Source: Salinirussus salinus
GTDB taxonomy: Archaea; Halobacteriota; Halobacteria; Halobacteriales; Haloarculaceae
DNA: 64,000 nucleotides
NCBI RefSeq assembly: GCF_009831455.1
Contig: NZ_WOWO01000004.1
Span: 62,001-126,000, forward strand
Reading direction: 5' to 3'
The position numbers and the translations under genes are program-made. Below are positions 19,771-28,366 of this stretch, one piece after another; the stretch's first letter is position 1, and each line of letters starts with the position of its first letter. The notes below the pieces were generated by a model. The model was not told the DNA's origin. It was given only the letters and a program-made list of their open reading frames with translations, and ran no database searches.

Positions 19771-21402
19771 TCAGCGGTCCGCCACGAAGTCGGCGAACTC
19801 CCGCGGGGTCATCTCGCCCTCGTAGGGGAGGCCGACGTCGAGCAGGTTGTGCTCGTCGGTCTTCCCCGCCCAGGGCTCTGGAACCGGACTGAGCCCCGAC
19901 AGGTCGCTCGTCCAGTTCATCCCCCTGGCGTCGGCGAGGTAGTCGGCGTATCCCGACTCCGGGGCCGTCTCCTCCGGGATCTCCGACCACCCGTGGCCGA
20001 ACATGATCTGGTTTGGCATCTGCTCTTTGGCGACCCCGCCGTGCATCCGGTAGTAGAACTCCGAGGTCATCGGCGGCAGCTCGAACAGGTCCAGCTCGTC
20101 GCGGGCGAGTTCGAAGGTGCCCGTCGCGCGCAACAGCGGCACGATCATGCCGGCGTAGTAGGTCATCGCGCCGTTCATGATCTTCTCGCGTCGGGAGAGT
20201 GGCGTGGCGCGCTCGTACCACGCGGTGACGGCTTCGTTCGCCCGCTCCGAGAGGTCAAGCAGGTCGTCCATGCTCGGCCGCTCGAGCTCCGACAGCGGCA
20301 GTGGCTCGACCCCTTCCGGCTCCCGCCGGATGAAGACAGCGGCCCGTTCGACCGACTCCATGTAGTCCGAGGGATGGGTGAACGCCGTCAGCGGGACGCG
20401 GATCTCCTGGAGTCCGAGGTCGTCCGGCTCGATGACCATCGCCACCACCAGCGAGAACGGGAGGTCGCGGCTCTCGGCGATGTCGTTCCAGGGCAGGTAG
20501 GGCCGGCTGAGCCCGATCTCCCGGACGACCATCGGCTTGCCGTCCTCGACGAAGTACGGGCCGTGGTCTGCCTGGCCGACCCGGTTGTCGTAGTGCAACA
20601 GGAACGAGAACAGCTCGGCGGCGGCCATCGTCTGTCGCAGTTGCGCCCGGTCCCCGGGCTCGAATTCGGAGAGGTGGTCGGTGATGAACTCGACGACGTC
20701 GTCGCTTTTGGCCTGTGCGACGTACCGGTTCTGGCTCGGCAGGAGGTAGCCGTCCTCGTCACGGGAGGCGTAACAGAGCGCGGCCGCGGCGGTGTAGGCC
20801 GTCTTCTTCTTGTCGACGTGGACCGGGTCGTCGGCGTCCACCAGCCCGAGCTCCTCGAGCCCGATACAGCCAAAGCCCGACGGGACGAAGATGCTCCAGC
20901 CGATGCTGTTGTAGTCCGCGGCCCCCAGCTCTTCCCGGCCCTTTCGGGCGACGTCCATGAGCCCCTCGAGGCCGACCTTGTCGATGATGAGCTTCAGAAA
21001 CTCCGGCCACCGCTGGATGGCGTAGGTCGTCGAGAGGAACTCGTACTCCTGGCGGGGGATGATCTCCGACTCCCCCTCCGTCGCCCGGAGCGCGAGCAGG
21101 TCGTAGGTGTTCCAGGCGTAGTAGTTGATCAGGTCGTTGAACTCCTCGGCGGTGAACCCCCGCTTGAAGTGTTCGCGGGTGACGTTCCCGTCGAGCAGCC
21201 CGGTGTCGAGGTACGACCGCATCTGTCGCTCGCCGGCGATGCCGCCCCAGACCATGTCGCCGCCGTACACCTCCTGCATCCGGCTGTAGGGGATCTCGGT
21301 GTTGATCTGGAGTCCGTCGGCGTCGGGAGCGAACTGCTGGAGGTACCCGTAGTCCGCGAACTCGTCTTCGTGTTCCTGCACGTACTCGACGACGTCGGTC
21401 AT
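19771..21402 (-). CDS. Uncharacterised 543-residue partner of a PEP-utilising swivel protein
   Basis: I do not recognise a named domain. The protein is soluble, mixed alpha/beta and acidic, starting MTDVVEYVQEHEDEFADYGY. Notable conserved-looking segments are GGDMVWGGIAGERQMRSYLD, FVPSGFGCIGLEELGL, YDNRVGQADHGPYFVEDGKP and MHGGVAKEQMPNQIMFGHGW. Its ATG overlaps the stop of the upstream 139-residue swivel gene by four bases, implying equimolar production and probable complex formation. In phenylphosphate synthase the alpha subunit joins a long N-terminal part of unknown fold to a C-terminal phosphohistidine domain; this gene pair looks like the same unit split in two (inference from size and order). 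It would then hold the acceptor-substrate site. Confidence 0.7.
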   Translation of the reverse strand: MTDVVEYVQEHEDEFADYGYLQQFAPDADGLQINTEIPYSRMQEVYGGDMVWGGIAGERQMRSYLDTGLLDGNVTREHFKRGFTAEEFNDLINYYAWNTYDLLALRATEGESEIIPRQEYEFLSTTYAIQRWPEFLKLIIDKVGLEGLMDVARKGREELGAADYNSIGWSIFVPSGFGCIGLEELGLVDADDPVHVDKKKTAYTAAAALCYASRDEDGYLLPSQNRYVAQAKSDDVVEFITDHLSEFEPGDRAQLRQTMAAAELFSFLLHYDNRVGQADHGPYFVEDGKPMVVREIGLSRPYLPWNDIAESRDLPFSLVVAMVIEPDDLGLQEIRVPLTAFTHPSDYMESVERAAVFIRREPEGVEPLPLSELERPSMDDLLDLSERANEAVTAWYERATPLSRREKIMNGAMTYYAGMIVPLLRATGTFELARDELDLFELPPMTSEFYYRMHGGVAKEQMPNQIMFGHGWSEIPEETAPESGYADYLADARGMNWTSDLSGLSPVPEPWAGKTDEHNLLDVGLPYEGEMTPREFADFVADR

Positions 21403-21818
21403 ACCTCGAACACCTCTCCTTTGATCTGCCCCTCTGCTGTCTCGGTCTCGAACGCGACCGTTCGCCCGTCGAGTACCTCCCCCCACTCCTCGAAGAACGC
21501 GTCCGTGTCCGGCTCGCTGTCGACCAGGCCCTCCGCCGGCTCGAGACTCATGATACACGGGATGTTGTACTCCCGCGAGACGATCCCGAGGTGGCTCTGT
21601 GGCGCCCCTTCCATCGTGATCAGCCCGCCGACCCCGTTGGCCAGCAGCGGCGAGGCGAAGGCGCTCGTCCCCGCACGGACGCACCCGACCTTGTCCGAGA
21701 GGTCCTCGCTCGTCAGGTCGATCACCTCCCTGGGAGTCTGTACGTGGTTGACCGTCCCTTCGACCGTGGAGTCGATGTCTATCACGGCGATACCCTCACC
21801 CAACTTGGTCTTAGACAT
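21399..21818 (-). CDS. Freestanding PEP-utilising enzyme mobile (phosphohistidine) domain
   Basis: 139 residues, almost entirely a swivelling domain: GLITMEGAPQSHLGIVSRE (residues about 65-83) with the phosphorylatable His76, then NIPCIMSLEPAEGLVDSE. In PEP synthase, PPDK and phenylphosphate synthase this domain carries phosphate from the ATP-grasp site to the acceptor. Here it stands alone, four-base-overlapped with the 543-residue protein. The ATP-binding partner must come from elsewhere; the 30184-31545 gene is the candidate in this window. A promoter on this strand (AATACTTATC at about 21843-21852) precedes the ATG at leaderless distance. Confidence 0.88.
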   Translation of the reverse strand: MSKTKLGEGIAVIDIDSTVEGTVNHVQTPREVIDLTSEDLSDKVGCVRAGTSAFASPLLANGVGGLITMEGAPQSHLGIVSREYNIPCIMSLEPAEGLVDSEPDTDAFFEEWGEVLDGRTVAFETETAEGQIKGEVFEV

Positions 21819-21925
21819 GTGTCACCAACACACACGGGAGTGATAAGTATTTTTTGCGGTGTAACTCCGGATGAGCGACAGGATCTCGGTGTGGTCGGCG
21901 AAGCCGAGCGGTGACTTCGGACCCG

Positions 21926-23581
21926 TCAACTGGACTCGAGTTCCCGGCGTTTGATCTTCCCGCTGGAGGTCTTGGGCAGGTCGTCCACGAACTCGACTTC
22001 CCGGGGATACTCGTGTTTGGAGAGCTCCGACCGCGCGAACTCCCGGATGTCGTCCGCGAGTCCCTCGCCCGGCGTCGCGGATTCCGCCACCGTGACGTAC
22101 GCCTTGACGACCTCGCCGCGGGTCTCGTCGGGGATACCCACGACGCCGGCCTCCTTGACCGCGTCGTGTTTGACCAGTGCCTCCTGCACCTCCTCGGGCC
22201 CGATCCGGTAGCCGGCCGAGATGATGACCTCGTCTTTCCGGCTGACGTACCAGTAGTAGCCGTCCTCGTCCCTGCGGGCGAGGTCGCCGGTGCGGTACCA
22301 CTGCCCCTGGTAGGTGCGGACGGTCTCGTCGGGGTTGCCCCAGTAGACCCGTGTGGTCCCCGCCGAGACGTCGCTGCGCCGGACACAGATCTCGCCGATG
22401 TCGCCGTCGTCGACCTCGTTGCCGGCTTCATCCAGCAGCGTGACGCGCATCCCCGGCAGCGGCTTGCCCGCGCTTCCCGGTTTGACCTCCCAGTCCTCGA
22501 AGGAGTAGTTACAGAGCAACATCCCCGCCTCTGTCTGGCCGTAGGCGTCCAGCGGTTTCGTCCCGAACACCTCGTCGCACCACGCGACGGACTCCTCGTC
22601 GAGGGCCTCCCCGGCCGAGACGAGCACGCGGACGTCGGTGTCGTACTCCCGGGGGTCGACGTCCGCTCCCCGCACCTGCCGGAGTGCCGTCGGCGGACAC
22701 ATGAGGTTCGTCACTTCGAACTCCTCGAGGGTCTCGAGGAAGCTGACGGGGTCGAACGAGCCGCGGTACGTCGCGATCCCGGTGTCGCGGACGCCGACGG
22801 ACATCGTCGCGCCGAGGCCGTAGGACCACGCCGGCGACGCCGCCACGAAGTAGTTGTCCTCGGGCCGCAGGTCGACCACGTAGTCGTTGTAGCCGCTCCC
22901 GTGGACGATCCGTCTGTGCCGGGTGGGGACGCCCTTTGGCTGACCGGTCGTCCCGGAGGTGTACTTCAGCGTGTAGATGTCGTCCGGGTGGGTGTCGACC
23001 GTCTCGAACTCGGCCTCGTGGGCGCGGACGCGGTCGTAGGCGTCGACGGCGAACTCGCCGTCGACCCCCGCTTCCGGTGTGTCGGACCCGGGGCCGTCGA
23101 CGACCACGACCCGCTCGAGGTCTGGGAACGCCTCGTCGGGGAACGCGTCGGCGTACTCCCGGGCGAGAAACAGGACGCTCGTCCCGGAGTCGGCCAGCCG
23201 GTAGGAGAGCGCTTCGGGCCCGAACAGCGGGGTGAGCGGGACGTAGATCCGGCCGGCCTTGACCGTCCCGAAGATGGCCGCGTACAGTTCGATGCGTGGC
23301 GGCAGCATGGCGGCGACCCGGTCGGCCCGGGCGGTGTGTTCCGCGAGGTAGTTCCCGACCCGGTTGGCGGCGTCGTTGAGCGCCGCAAACGAGTACGAGA
23401 GCGTCTCTCCGGTCTCGAAATCCGCGATCCGGACCGCCGTCTCCTGGGAGTTCGCGTGGCGACCGACCGACTCCTGTGCGACGTTCAGCGACTCGCGGTC
23501 GCCCTCGGTGACGACCTCGTCCCAGGCTGCCTCCGGGTCGTGCAGGTCGGACACCGCGTCATACGTGCTATCGTATCCCAT
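21926..23581 (-). CDS. AMP-forming acyl-CoA ligase (benzoate/short-chain type)
   Basis: 551 residues from MGYDSTYDAVSD. Activates a carboxylic acid with ATP to an acyl-adenylate and then a CoA thioester. P-loop YTSGTTGQPKGVP, A5 YGQTEAGML, A7 YRTGDLARRDEDG, and A10 lysine in KTSSGKIKRREL are intact. Sequence character (ANRVGNYLAE..., APAWSYGLGA-like) suggests the benzoate-CoA ligase/acetyl-CoA synthetase-like branch; substrate unknown. Promoter candidate AATTATCAT (about 23611-23619) lies 30-38 bases before the start. It is divergent from the FMN-binding gene. Confidence 0.92.
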   Translation of the reverse strand: MGYDSTYDAVSDLHDPEAAWDEVVTEGDRESLNVAQESVGRHANSQETAVRIADFETGETLSYSFAALNDAANRVGNYLAEHTARADRVAAMLPPRIELYAAIFGTVKAGRIYVPLTPLFGPEALSYRLADSGTSVLFLAREYADAFPDEAFPDLERVVVVDGPGSDTPEAGVDGEFAVDAYDRVRAHEAEFETVDTHPDDIYTLKYTSGTTGQPKGVPTRHRRIVHGSGYNDYVVDLRPEDNYFVAASPAWSYGLGATMSVGVRDTGIATYRGSFDPVSFLETLEEFEVTNLMCPPTALRQVRGADVDPREYDTDVRVLVSAGEALDEESVAWCDEVFGTKPLDAYGQTEAGMLLCNYSFEDWEVKPGSAGKPLPGMRVTLLDEAGNEVDDGDIGEICVRRSDVSAGTTRVYWGNPDETVRTYQGQWYRTGDLARRDEDGYYWYVSRKDEVIISAGYRIGPEEVQEALVKHDAVKEAGVVGIPDETRGEVVKAYVTVAESATPGEGLADDIREFARSELSKHEYPREVEFVDDLPKTSSGKIKRRELESS

Positions 23582-23685
23582 ATGTTCTCCCCCGTTCCGG
23601 GCCCTCCACAATGATAATTTCGCCGCGTTCGAGTGCAGGGAGGCCCGTCGCCGCGTTTTTACCGGCGGGGAGCCACGTTCGAACG

Positions 23686-24156
23686 ATGGGGAACCAGGAC
23701 GACTACCTCGAAACGCTCGTCGGCCGGGAGGAGCTCGCGCTCTCCGAGGCCGCGGTGGCCGAGTTCCTCGAGCGGACCGGGTACGGGGTGCTGTCGCTCG
23801 CCAGGGAGGGGGAGGCTGTCGCACTCCCGGTCTCGTTCGGCTACGACGGCGACCGGACGCTGTACTTCCAGTTCGGGTGGGCCGGAGACAGCGAGAAGAT
23901 GGCGGCCATCCGGGAGACCGACCGGGCTGCTGTCGTCGCCTACGAGGTCACGCCCCCCTCCTGGCAGAGCGTGGTCGTCAGGGGGACAGTCGGCAGGGTC
24001 CCCGAAGCGGAGCAACAGCGGGCTCACGAGACCCACCGGGAGAACGCGTGGGTCCCGATGAACGCCTTCGAGACCCCCCTCGAGGACGTGGAGTTCGGAC
24101 TCTACAAACTCGAAGCCGACGACCTGACCGGCTACGGGACCCGGGCAGTGGAGTGA
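23686..24156 (+). CDS. Pyridoxamine 5'-phosphate oxidase family protein
   Basis: 156 residues with the split-barrel flavin-binding fold: EFLERTGYGVLSLAREGEAV, then LPVSFGYDGDRTLYFQFGWA and VVVRGTVGRVPEAEQ. It resembles the nimA/FMN-binding branch common in haloarchaea rather than true PdxH. Possible roles are flavin- or F420-dependent reduction or stress protection. TATA-like GCGTTTTTACC sits about 25-30 bases before the ATG. Confidence 0.82.
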   Translation: MGNQDDYLETLVGREELALSEAAVAEFLERTGYGVLSLAREGEAVALPVSFGYDGDRTLYFQFGWAGDSEKMAAIRETDRAAVVAYEVTPPSWQSVVVRGTVGRVPEAEQQRAHETHRENAWVPMNAFETPLEDVEFGLYKLEADDLTGYGTRAVE

Positions 24157-24216
24157 CCCTCGCACCGCGCTCCCGGGGCCGCCCCGCCGGAGTCGCCGCG
24201 ACGGCCGCACCCGCCG

Positions 24217-25245
24217 TCAGTCACCCAGGTCGACCCGGACGCGGGGGTGCATCGTCTCGTACCACCCCTTCCCCTCGTGGCCCTCCCACCGACAGGTGAC
24301 GGGGAGACGGTTGATGACCGCGGTCAGCCACGGCGAGTCGAGGTCCGTCGCCTGCCAGTTCCTGTCCTCGTAGCCCATCGGCACGTACCCGGAGGGCTGC
24401 AGCGTGAATCGCTCGGTGCCGTCCTCCAGGTCGAACTCGACAGCGACCTCCCCGGCAACGTCGCCGTCGAGCCACGCGTGGAGCCGCTCGCTGGGGTCGT
24501 GGTCGTCGCTGTACTCGACCGTGATATCCTCCGGGAGCCGGATTTCCTCGCCGTCGGCGTGGTAGCCGTGGAAACTGTCGGTTATCGTCCCGTCCGGCCG
24601 GACCCCGGCCGCGACCTTGAACGAGTCCCCGGTCTCGAACCCGAGCCCGAACCAGTAGTAGCCGCCGGCGACCGGCGTCCAGTTGCGCAGGCCACCCCAG
24701 GAGTGGTCGCGGAACCCGTGGGCGTCGACCTCGTGGGACCGGTCGCCGATACCGACGCTGCCGACCATCCGACCGGGCTGGCTGTAGTGTTCCTTGTCGT
24801 GGGAGTGGGCGTCGTAGCCCCGGTCCTCCTGGTACGCGACGTGGTCGGGGGCGTGAAACCGGAGGTCGAACTCGACCGGGACCGACCGCCCCGGGTCGTC
24901 GGCAAACACCGACGCAACGTCCCCGGCGACGCCACACTCGCCCCCGCCCGAAAGCGCCCACGTCTCGTTGGGGTCGATGACCCGGTGGGACAGCTCGAAG
25001 CGCCCGGCGTCGGCGTGGAGGCCGTCACAGTCCTCCAGCGGGATGTTCTCGTCGCGGTACCAGACGGTCTCCCCGTCCCGGGCGAGATACACCCAGAGGT
25101 TGGCGCGTCGCTCGTAGGGCTGGAATCCCAGTCTGGTGTAGCCGGCCAGGTCCTCGCCGGTGAAGTGGAAGTAGTAGCTCTCGTTCCAGAGACGCCGGTC
25201 CCCCGCCTCGTGTCGAAGCTCGTCCGCTGGCTCGGCGGCGCGCAT
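24217..25245 (-). CDS. DUF7064-like (hydroxyneurosporene-synthase-like) protein
   Basis: 342 residues, beta-rich, with the sequence GRMVGSVGIGDRSHEVDAHG followed by FRDHSWGGLRNWTPVAGGYY and, near the end, CRWEGHEGKGWYETMHP. These match the lipocalin-like two-domain proteins annotated DUF7064/7065 (recalled). They accompany steroid, terpenoid or lipid catabolism genes in actinobacteria and sphingomonads, and may bind or isomerise hydrophobic substrates; no mechanism is established. A TATA-like GCTATAACT (25268-25276) gives a leaderless start. It sits head-to-tail behind the kinase gene. Confidence 0.75.
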   Translation of the reverse strand: MRAAEPADELRHEAGDRRLWNESYYFHFTGEDLAGYTRLGFQPYERRANLWVYLARDGETVWYRDENIPLEDCDGLHADAGRFELSHRVIDPNETWALSGGGECGVAGDVASVFADDPGRSVPVEFDLRFHAPDHVAYQEDRGYDAHSHDKEHYSQPGRMVGSVGIGDRSHEVDAHGFRDHSWGGLRNWTPVAGGYYWFGLGFETGDSFKVAAGVRPDGTITDSFHGYHADGEEIRLPEDITVEYSDDHDPSERLHAWLDGDVAGEVAVEFDLEDGTERFTLQPSGYVPMGYEDRNWQATDLDSPWLTAVINRLPVTCRWEGHEGKGWYETMHPRVRVDLGD

Positions 25246-25302
25246 ACCCCTGATCCGCCCGGCCGAAAGTTATAGCTAGTGTGCCAGGTCTCACAGAGCC
25301 GG

Positions 25303-26421
25303 TCACAGCCGGGTTTCCCCGTCGACGACCAGCGTCGCCCGCTCGGCGAGCACCGGCGGGATCAGCTCCATCATCGGGTAGGTGTCCTTCGCAGTCTCCG
25401 GACGCTCGAGGTAGGCCTCGTAGAACCGCTCACAGATCGCCGTGAGTTTGAACAGCCCCAGCGCGCGGTAGAACCGGTCGTGTCGGTACTCGATGCCGGT
25501 CCGTCGCTCGTACCGGTCGACCAACTCCGCCCGTGATGGGTAGGACGGATGCGCCATGAACGTGGAGTCCTCGCGGGTGTACTCCGTGACAGTCCCGTAG
25601 AGTTCGTGGTCGCCGTACCGCTCCTCGAACTCGGGGGTAATGGGGTCCGGGTCCGCCGCCTCGGACCAGTAGTTCAGCAGCCAGCCCAGGTCCGCCCGTG
25701 GGTTCCCTACGCCGGCCATCTCCCAGTCGAGAACCGCGGTGATCTGCGGGCTCTCCGACGGCGCCATCATCGTGTTGTCGGGTTTGTAGTCGCCGTGGAC
25801 GAGGGTCCGCTCGGGCGGCTCGGGGACGTGCTCGCGGAGCCACTCGCCGACCTCAAGCGCCCGGTCAAGATCCCGGCCCGTCGTCCCGAGGGCGTCCTCG
25901 AGGTTCCGGACGTGGGCCTCGACCGCCTCCGCCGTCGTTCCCTCGGGGACTGCCCGGACCTCCGACGGGTCGTACTCGACAGTGTGAAGCGAGGCCAGCG
26001 TGTCTATCACCAGTTCGCCGACGCGCTGTCGACACTCCGGGGTGGCAAAGCGCGCCGGCTCCTCCCCGCCAAGGATCTCGCCATCGACCCGCTCCATCAG
26101 GTAGAACGGGACCCCGAGCACCGAGGTATCCGCGCAGGACGCGACGGGCTGGGGGACCGGAACTGCCGTCCCCGTAAGGACGGACAGCATCCCGTACTCG
26201 CCCAGCACGTCGTGGAGGAGGTAGGGAACGCGCTCGTGTTCGGGAGCACACCTGAGCACCAGCTCCCGCTCCCCCCACGCGACGAACACCGTCCGGTTCG
26301 AACTCCCGCCGTCCTGTTCGGTCGCCTCGAAGGACTCCGCCGGCCCGAACTGCTCCTCGAGATACCGCTCGAGCGCCCCGCGGTCGATGCCTGTCCCGGA
26401 AGGTGTGTCTGTGTTAGACAT
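25303..26421 (-). CDS. Phosphotransferase (ACAD10/LvaA-type, APH fold)
   Basis: 372 residues from MSNTDTPSGTGIDRG. Kinase-like fold: GGSSNRTVFVAWGERELVLR (nucleotide loop and lysine/arginine strand), LVHGDYKPDNTMM with the catalytic HGDxxxxN, and VLDWEMAGVGNPRADLGWLL with the metal-binding D. It belongs with the ACAD10/11 N-terminal and LvaA proteins; LvaA phosphorylates 4-hydroxyacyl-CoA so the hydroxyl can be eliminated. That role fits a cluster with a CoA ligase, but the substrate here is inferred. The ATG at 26421 is preferred over an upstream in-frame start that would give a 40-residue low-complexity tail. Confidence 0.85.
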   Translation of the reverse strand: MSNTDTPSGTGIDRGALERYLEEQFGPAESFEATEQDGGSSNRTVFVAWGERELVLRCAPEHERVPYLLHDVLGEYGMLSVLTGTAVPVPQPVASCADTSVLGVPFYLMERVDGEILGGEEPARFATPECRQRVGELVIDTLASLHTVEYDPSEVRAVPEGTTAEAVEAHVRNLEDALGTTGRDLDRALEVGEWLREHVPEPPERTLVHGDYKPDNTMMAPSESPQITAVLDWEMAGVGNPRADLGWLLNYWSEAADPDPITPEFEERYGDHELYGTVTEYTREDSTFMAHPSYPSRAELVDRYERRTGIEYRHDRFYRALGLFKLTAICERFYEAYLERPETAKDTYPMMELIPPVLAERATLVVDGETRL

Positions 26422-26547
26422 ACTCGTGGACGCGTCGGTACGAGCAGATGACACAGCCGCCAGGAACAAGACAGTTTCGCCGAGCGTCCGCGCTGGCGGC
26501 TCATACGCCGCCACTCCGGGCCGGAGCAGGTGTGTCAACATCCCGCA

Positions 26548-26556
26548 CCAAATATA
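26548..26556 (+). promoter_or_regulatory. TATA box of the alcohol dehydrogenase
   Basis: CAAATATAA lies 30-38 bases before the ATG at 26586; a short-leader or leaderless transcript is expected. Confidence 0.6.
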
Positions 26557-26585
26557 AGAGGCCCCGACCAGACCTGTCTAGCGGT

Positions 26586-27650
26586 ATGAAGGCAGCCGTA
26601 CTCAAGGAGTTCAAGGAACCGGTCGTCATCGAGGAGCGGGAGCGCCCGCAGGTCGCCGCCGACGACGACGTCGTGATCGAACTCGAGGCGACGGGGATCT
26701 GTCGCAGCGACTGGCACATGTGGCAGGGTGACTGGCGGTGGATGATCGACGACCTCCCGACCGACCAGATCCTGGGCCACGAACCCGCAGGGCGGGTCGT
26801 CGAGACGGGACCCGGCGTCGAGCGGTTCAGCGAGGGCGACCAGGTCGCGGTGCCGTTCAACATCGCCGACGGGTCGTGTCCGATGTGTTACTCCGACCAG
26901 TCCCACCTGTGTGAGAACAGAGTCACACCCGGGTTCTCGCCGGAGTTACCCGGCGCGTTCGCCGAGGAGATGCGGGTACCCCACGCCGACGAGAACCTCA
27001 CACTGCTTCCGGACGGGGCGTCCCCGGAGGGGATGGCCGGACTCGGCTGCCGGTTCATGACCGCCTACCACGGGATCGTCCACCGCATCGACGCCGACGT
27101 CGGCGAGTCGCTGGCGGTCCACGGCTGTGGCGGGGTCGGGCTCTCGGCGGTCCACATCGCCGACGCGATGGGGCTGGACGTGGTCGCCGTCGACATCAAC
27201 GAGGAGCCACTCGAGCGGGCGCGCTCGCTCGGCGCGGACGCGACGGTCAACGCCGGCGAGGTCGAGGACGTCCCCGGCGAGGTCCACGACATCACCGACG
27301 GCGGCGCCGACTACTCGGTGGACGCGCTCGGCATCGCCGAGACCTGCACCAACTCCGTCCTCAGCCTCGACGTCGGCGGCACGCACATCCAGATCGGGCT
27401 GACCGGCGAGGACGAGGAGGGGGTCGTGCCCGTCCCGGTCGACATCATCACGGGCCAGGAACTGGAGTTCGTCGGCTCGAAGGGGATGCAGCCGACCCGG
27501 TACGACGAACTCGTCCGGATGGTCGAGAAGGGGCGGCTCGACCCGACGAAGGTCATCACCGAGACGGTCTCGCTGGCGGACGTCCCCGGGGTGCTCGAGT
27601 CGATGACCGACTTCGACCACACCGGCGTCTCGGTCGTCACCGACTACTGA
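26586..27650 (+). CDS. Zinc-dependent alcohol dehydrogenase (MDR superfamily)
   Basis: 354 residues, NAD(P)-dependent oxidation of an alcohol. Catalytic zinc ligands Cys39 (TGICRSDW) and His65-Glu66 (LGHEPAGR) are present; the Rossmann loop is HGCGGVGLSAVH with the acidic VAVDIN that prefers NAD. The structural zinc lobe reads DGSCPMCYSDQSHLCEN: three cysteines with an aspartate where the first cysteine is normal, as seen with acidic substitutions in some archaeal enzymes. It may act before the aldehyde dehydrogenase at 18204. Divergent from the kinase gene and convergent with the regulator at 27651. Confidence 0.9.
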   Translation: MKAAVLKEFKEPVVIEERERPQVAADDDVVIELEATGICRSDWHMWQGDWRWMIDDLPTDQILGHEPAGRVVETGPGVERFSEGDQVAVPFNIADGSCPMCYSDQSHLCENRVTPGFSPELPGAFAEEMRVPHADENLTLLPDGASPEGMAGLGCRFMTAYHGIVHRIDADVGESLAVHGCGGVGLSAVHIADAMGLDVVAVDINEEPLERARSLGADATVNAGEVEDVPGEVHDITDGGADYSVDALGIAETCTNSVLSLDVGGTHIQIGLTGEDEEGVVPVPVDIITGQELEFVGSKGMQPTRYDELVRMVEKGRLDPTKVITETVSLADVPGVLESMTDFDHTGVSVVTDY

Positions 27651-28205
27651 TCACTCCTCGCGACCCTCGCCGAGGGTCCGCAGCAGGTCGTCGTGGAGCC
27701 GGAACCAGACCGTGTGGTAGGAGTCGACGTCGGTCCCGGTGACGTACTCCTCCTGGCCGTCCTGGAGCCGCTCGATGGCACCCGCAAGTGCGTCCGTGTG
27801 CCGGCTGTAGGCGGACTGCACCTCCGCTGGAAGCTCGTCGAACAGCGCTTCGACTTCCTGCTGGACCCTCGCCAGCTCCCGGGCCATCCCGTCGGCCCCG
27901 TACTCGCCGGTCTGCCAGTCACTCGCGAGGGCTTTCATCTCGCTGTCGAGTGCTTCGAACCGGTCGAAGACCCCCCGGAGCGCCTCCCGCTGGTCCGCCG
28001 AGAACCGGTCGCGACAGACCTCGTTCAGCCGCTGCTCCCCGGCGTCCGTGAGGTACCAGAACCCCTCGTCTTCGACGTACCCCTCCGACTCGAGTTCCTC
28101 GAGTGTCTCCCGGACATCCCCGTCGTCGACGACCGCGTTCAGTTCACCGGTCTCGGCGATCCCCTCCATCGAGAGATACTGCAGGACGGCGAGCGTCGTC
28201 TGCAT
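27651..28205 (-). CDS. Helix-turn-helix regulator with helical C-terminal domain
   Basis: 184 residues starting MQTTLAVLQYLSMEGIAETG. The N-terminal ~70 residues form a winged helix (ETLEELESEGYVEDEGFWYL, LTDAGEQRLNEVC), and the rest is a long helical region with a C-terminal YHTVWFRLHDDLLRTLGEG. It is the only obvious regulator inside the metabolic island and probably senses one of its intermediates. An inverted repeat at its start codon suggests autoregulation (see 28203-28248). Confidence 0.7.
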   Translation of the reverse strand: MQTTLAVLQYLSMEGIAETGELNAVVDDGDVRETLEELESEGYVEDEGFWYLTDAGEQRLNEVCRDRFSADQREALRGVFDRFEALDSEMKALASDWQTGEYGADGMARELARVQQEVEALFDELPAEVQSAYSRHTDALAGAIERLQDGQEEYVTGTDVDSYHTVWFRLHDDLLRTLGEGREE

Positions 28206-28248
28206 ACACCCGGATCGCACCATTCGGATATTAATTCTGGTGTATGTG
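28203..28248. promoter_or_regulatory. Inverted repeat flanking the TATA box of the regulator gene
   Basis: CATACACC (28203-28210, covering the start codon on the opposite strand) and GGTGTATG (28239-28246) are perfect inverted arms around an A/T-rich box (TATTAATT, 28228-28235). The geometry is that of a repressor-operator pair covering TATA and start. Confidence 0.55.
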
Positions 28249-28366
28249 ACCACACCGCTCGCACCCCGACGGCCGTCCTGTCCGCGCCCGCGCAGAGCCC
28301 CCGCGCCCCCGGACACCGCCTGGAGCGTCGACGCCTGGCGGCCACTCGCCTGTGGCCGGCACGGGC

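Noticed and set aside
19705-21843. 712-aa plus-strand open frame opposite the split phosphotransferase genes
   Set aside because: Shadow frame; residues are His/Arg/Val-rich and no domain is present, the minus frames carry the swivel motif.
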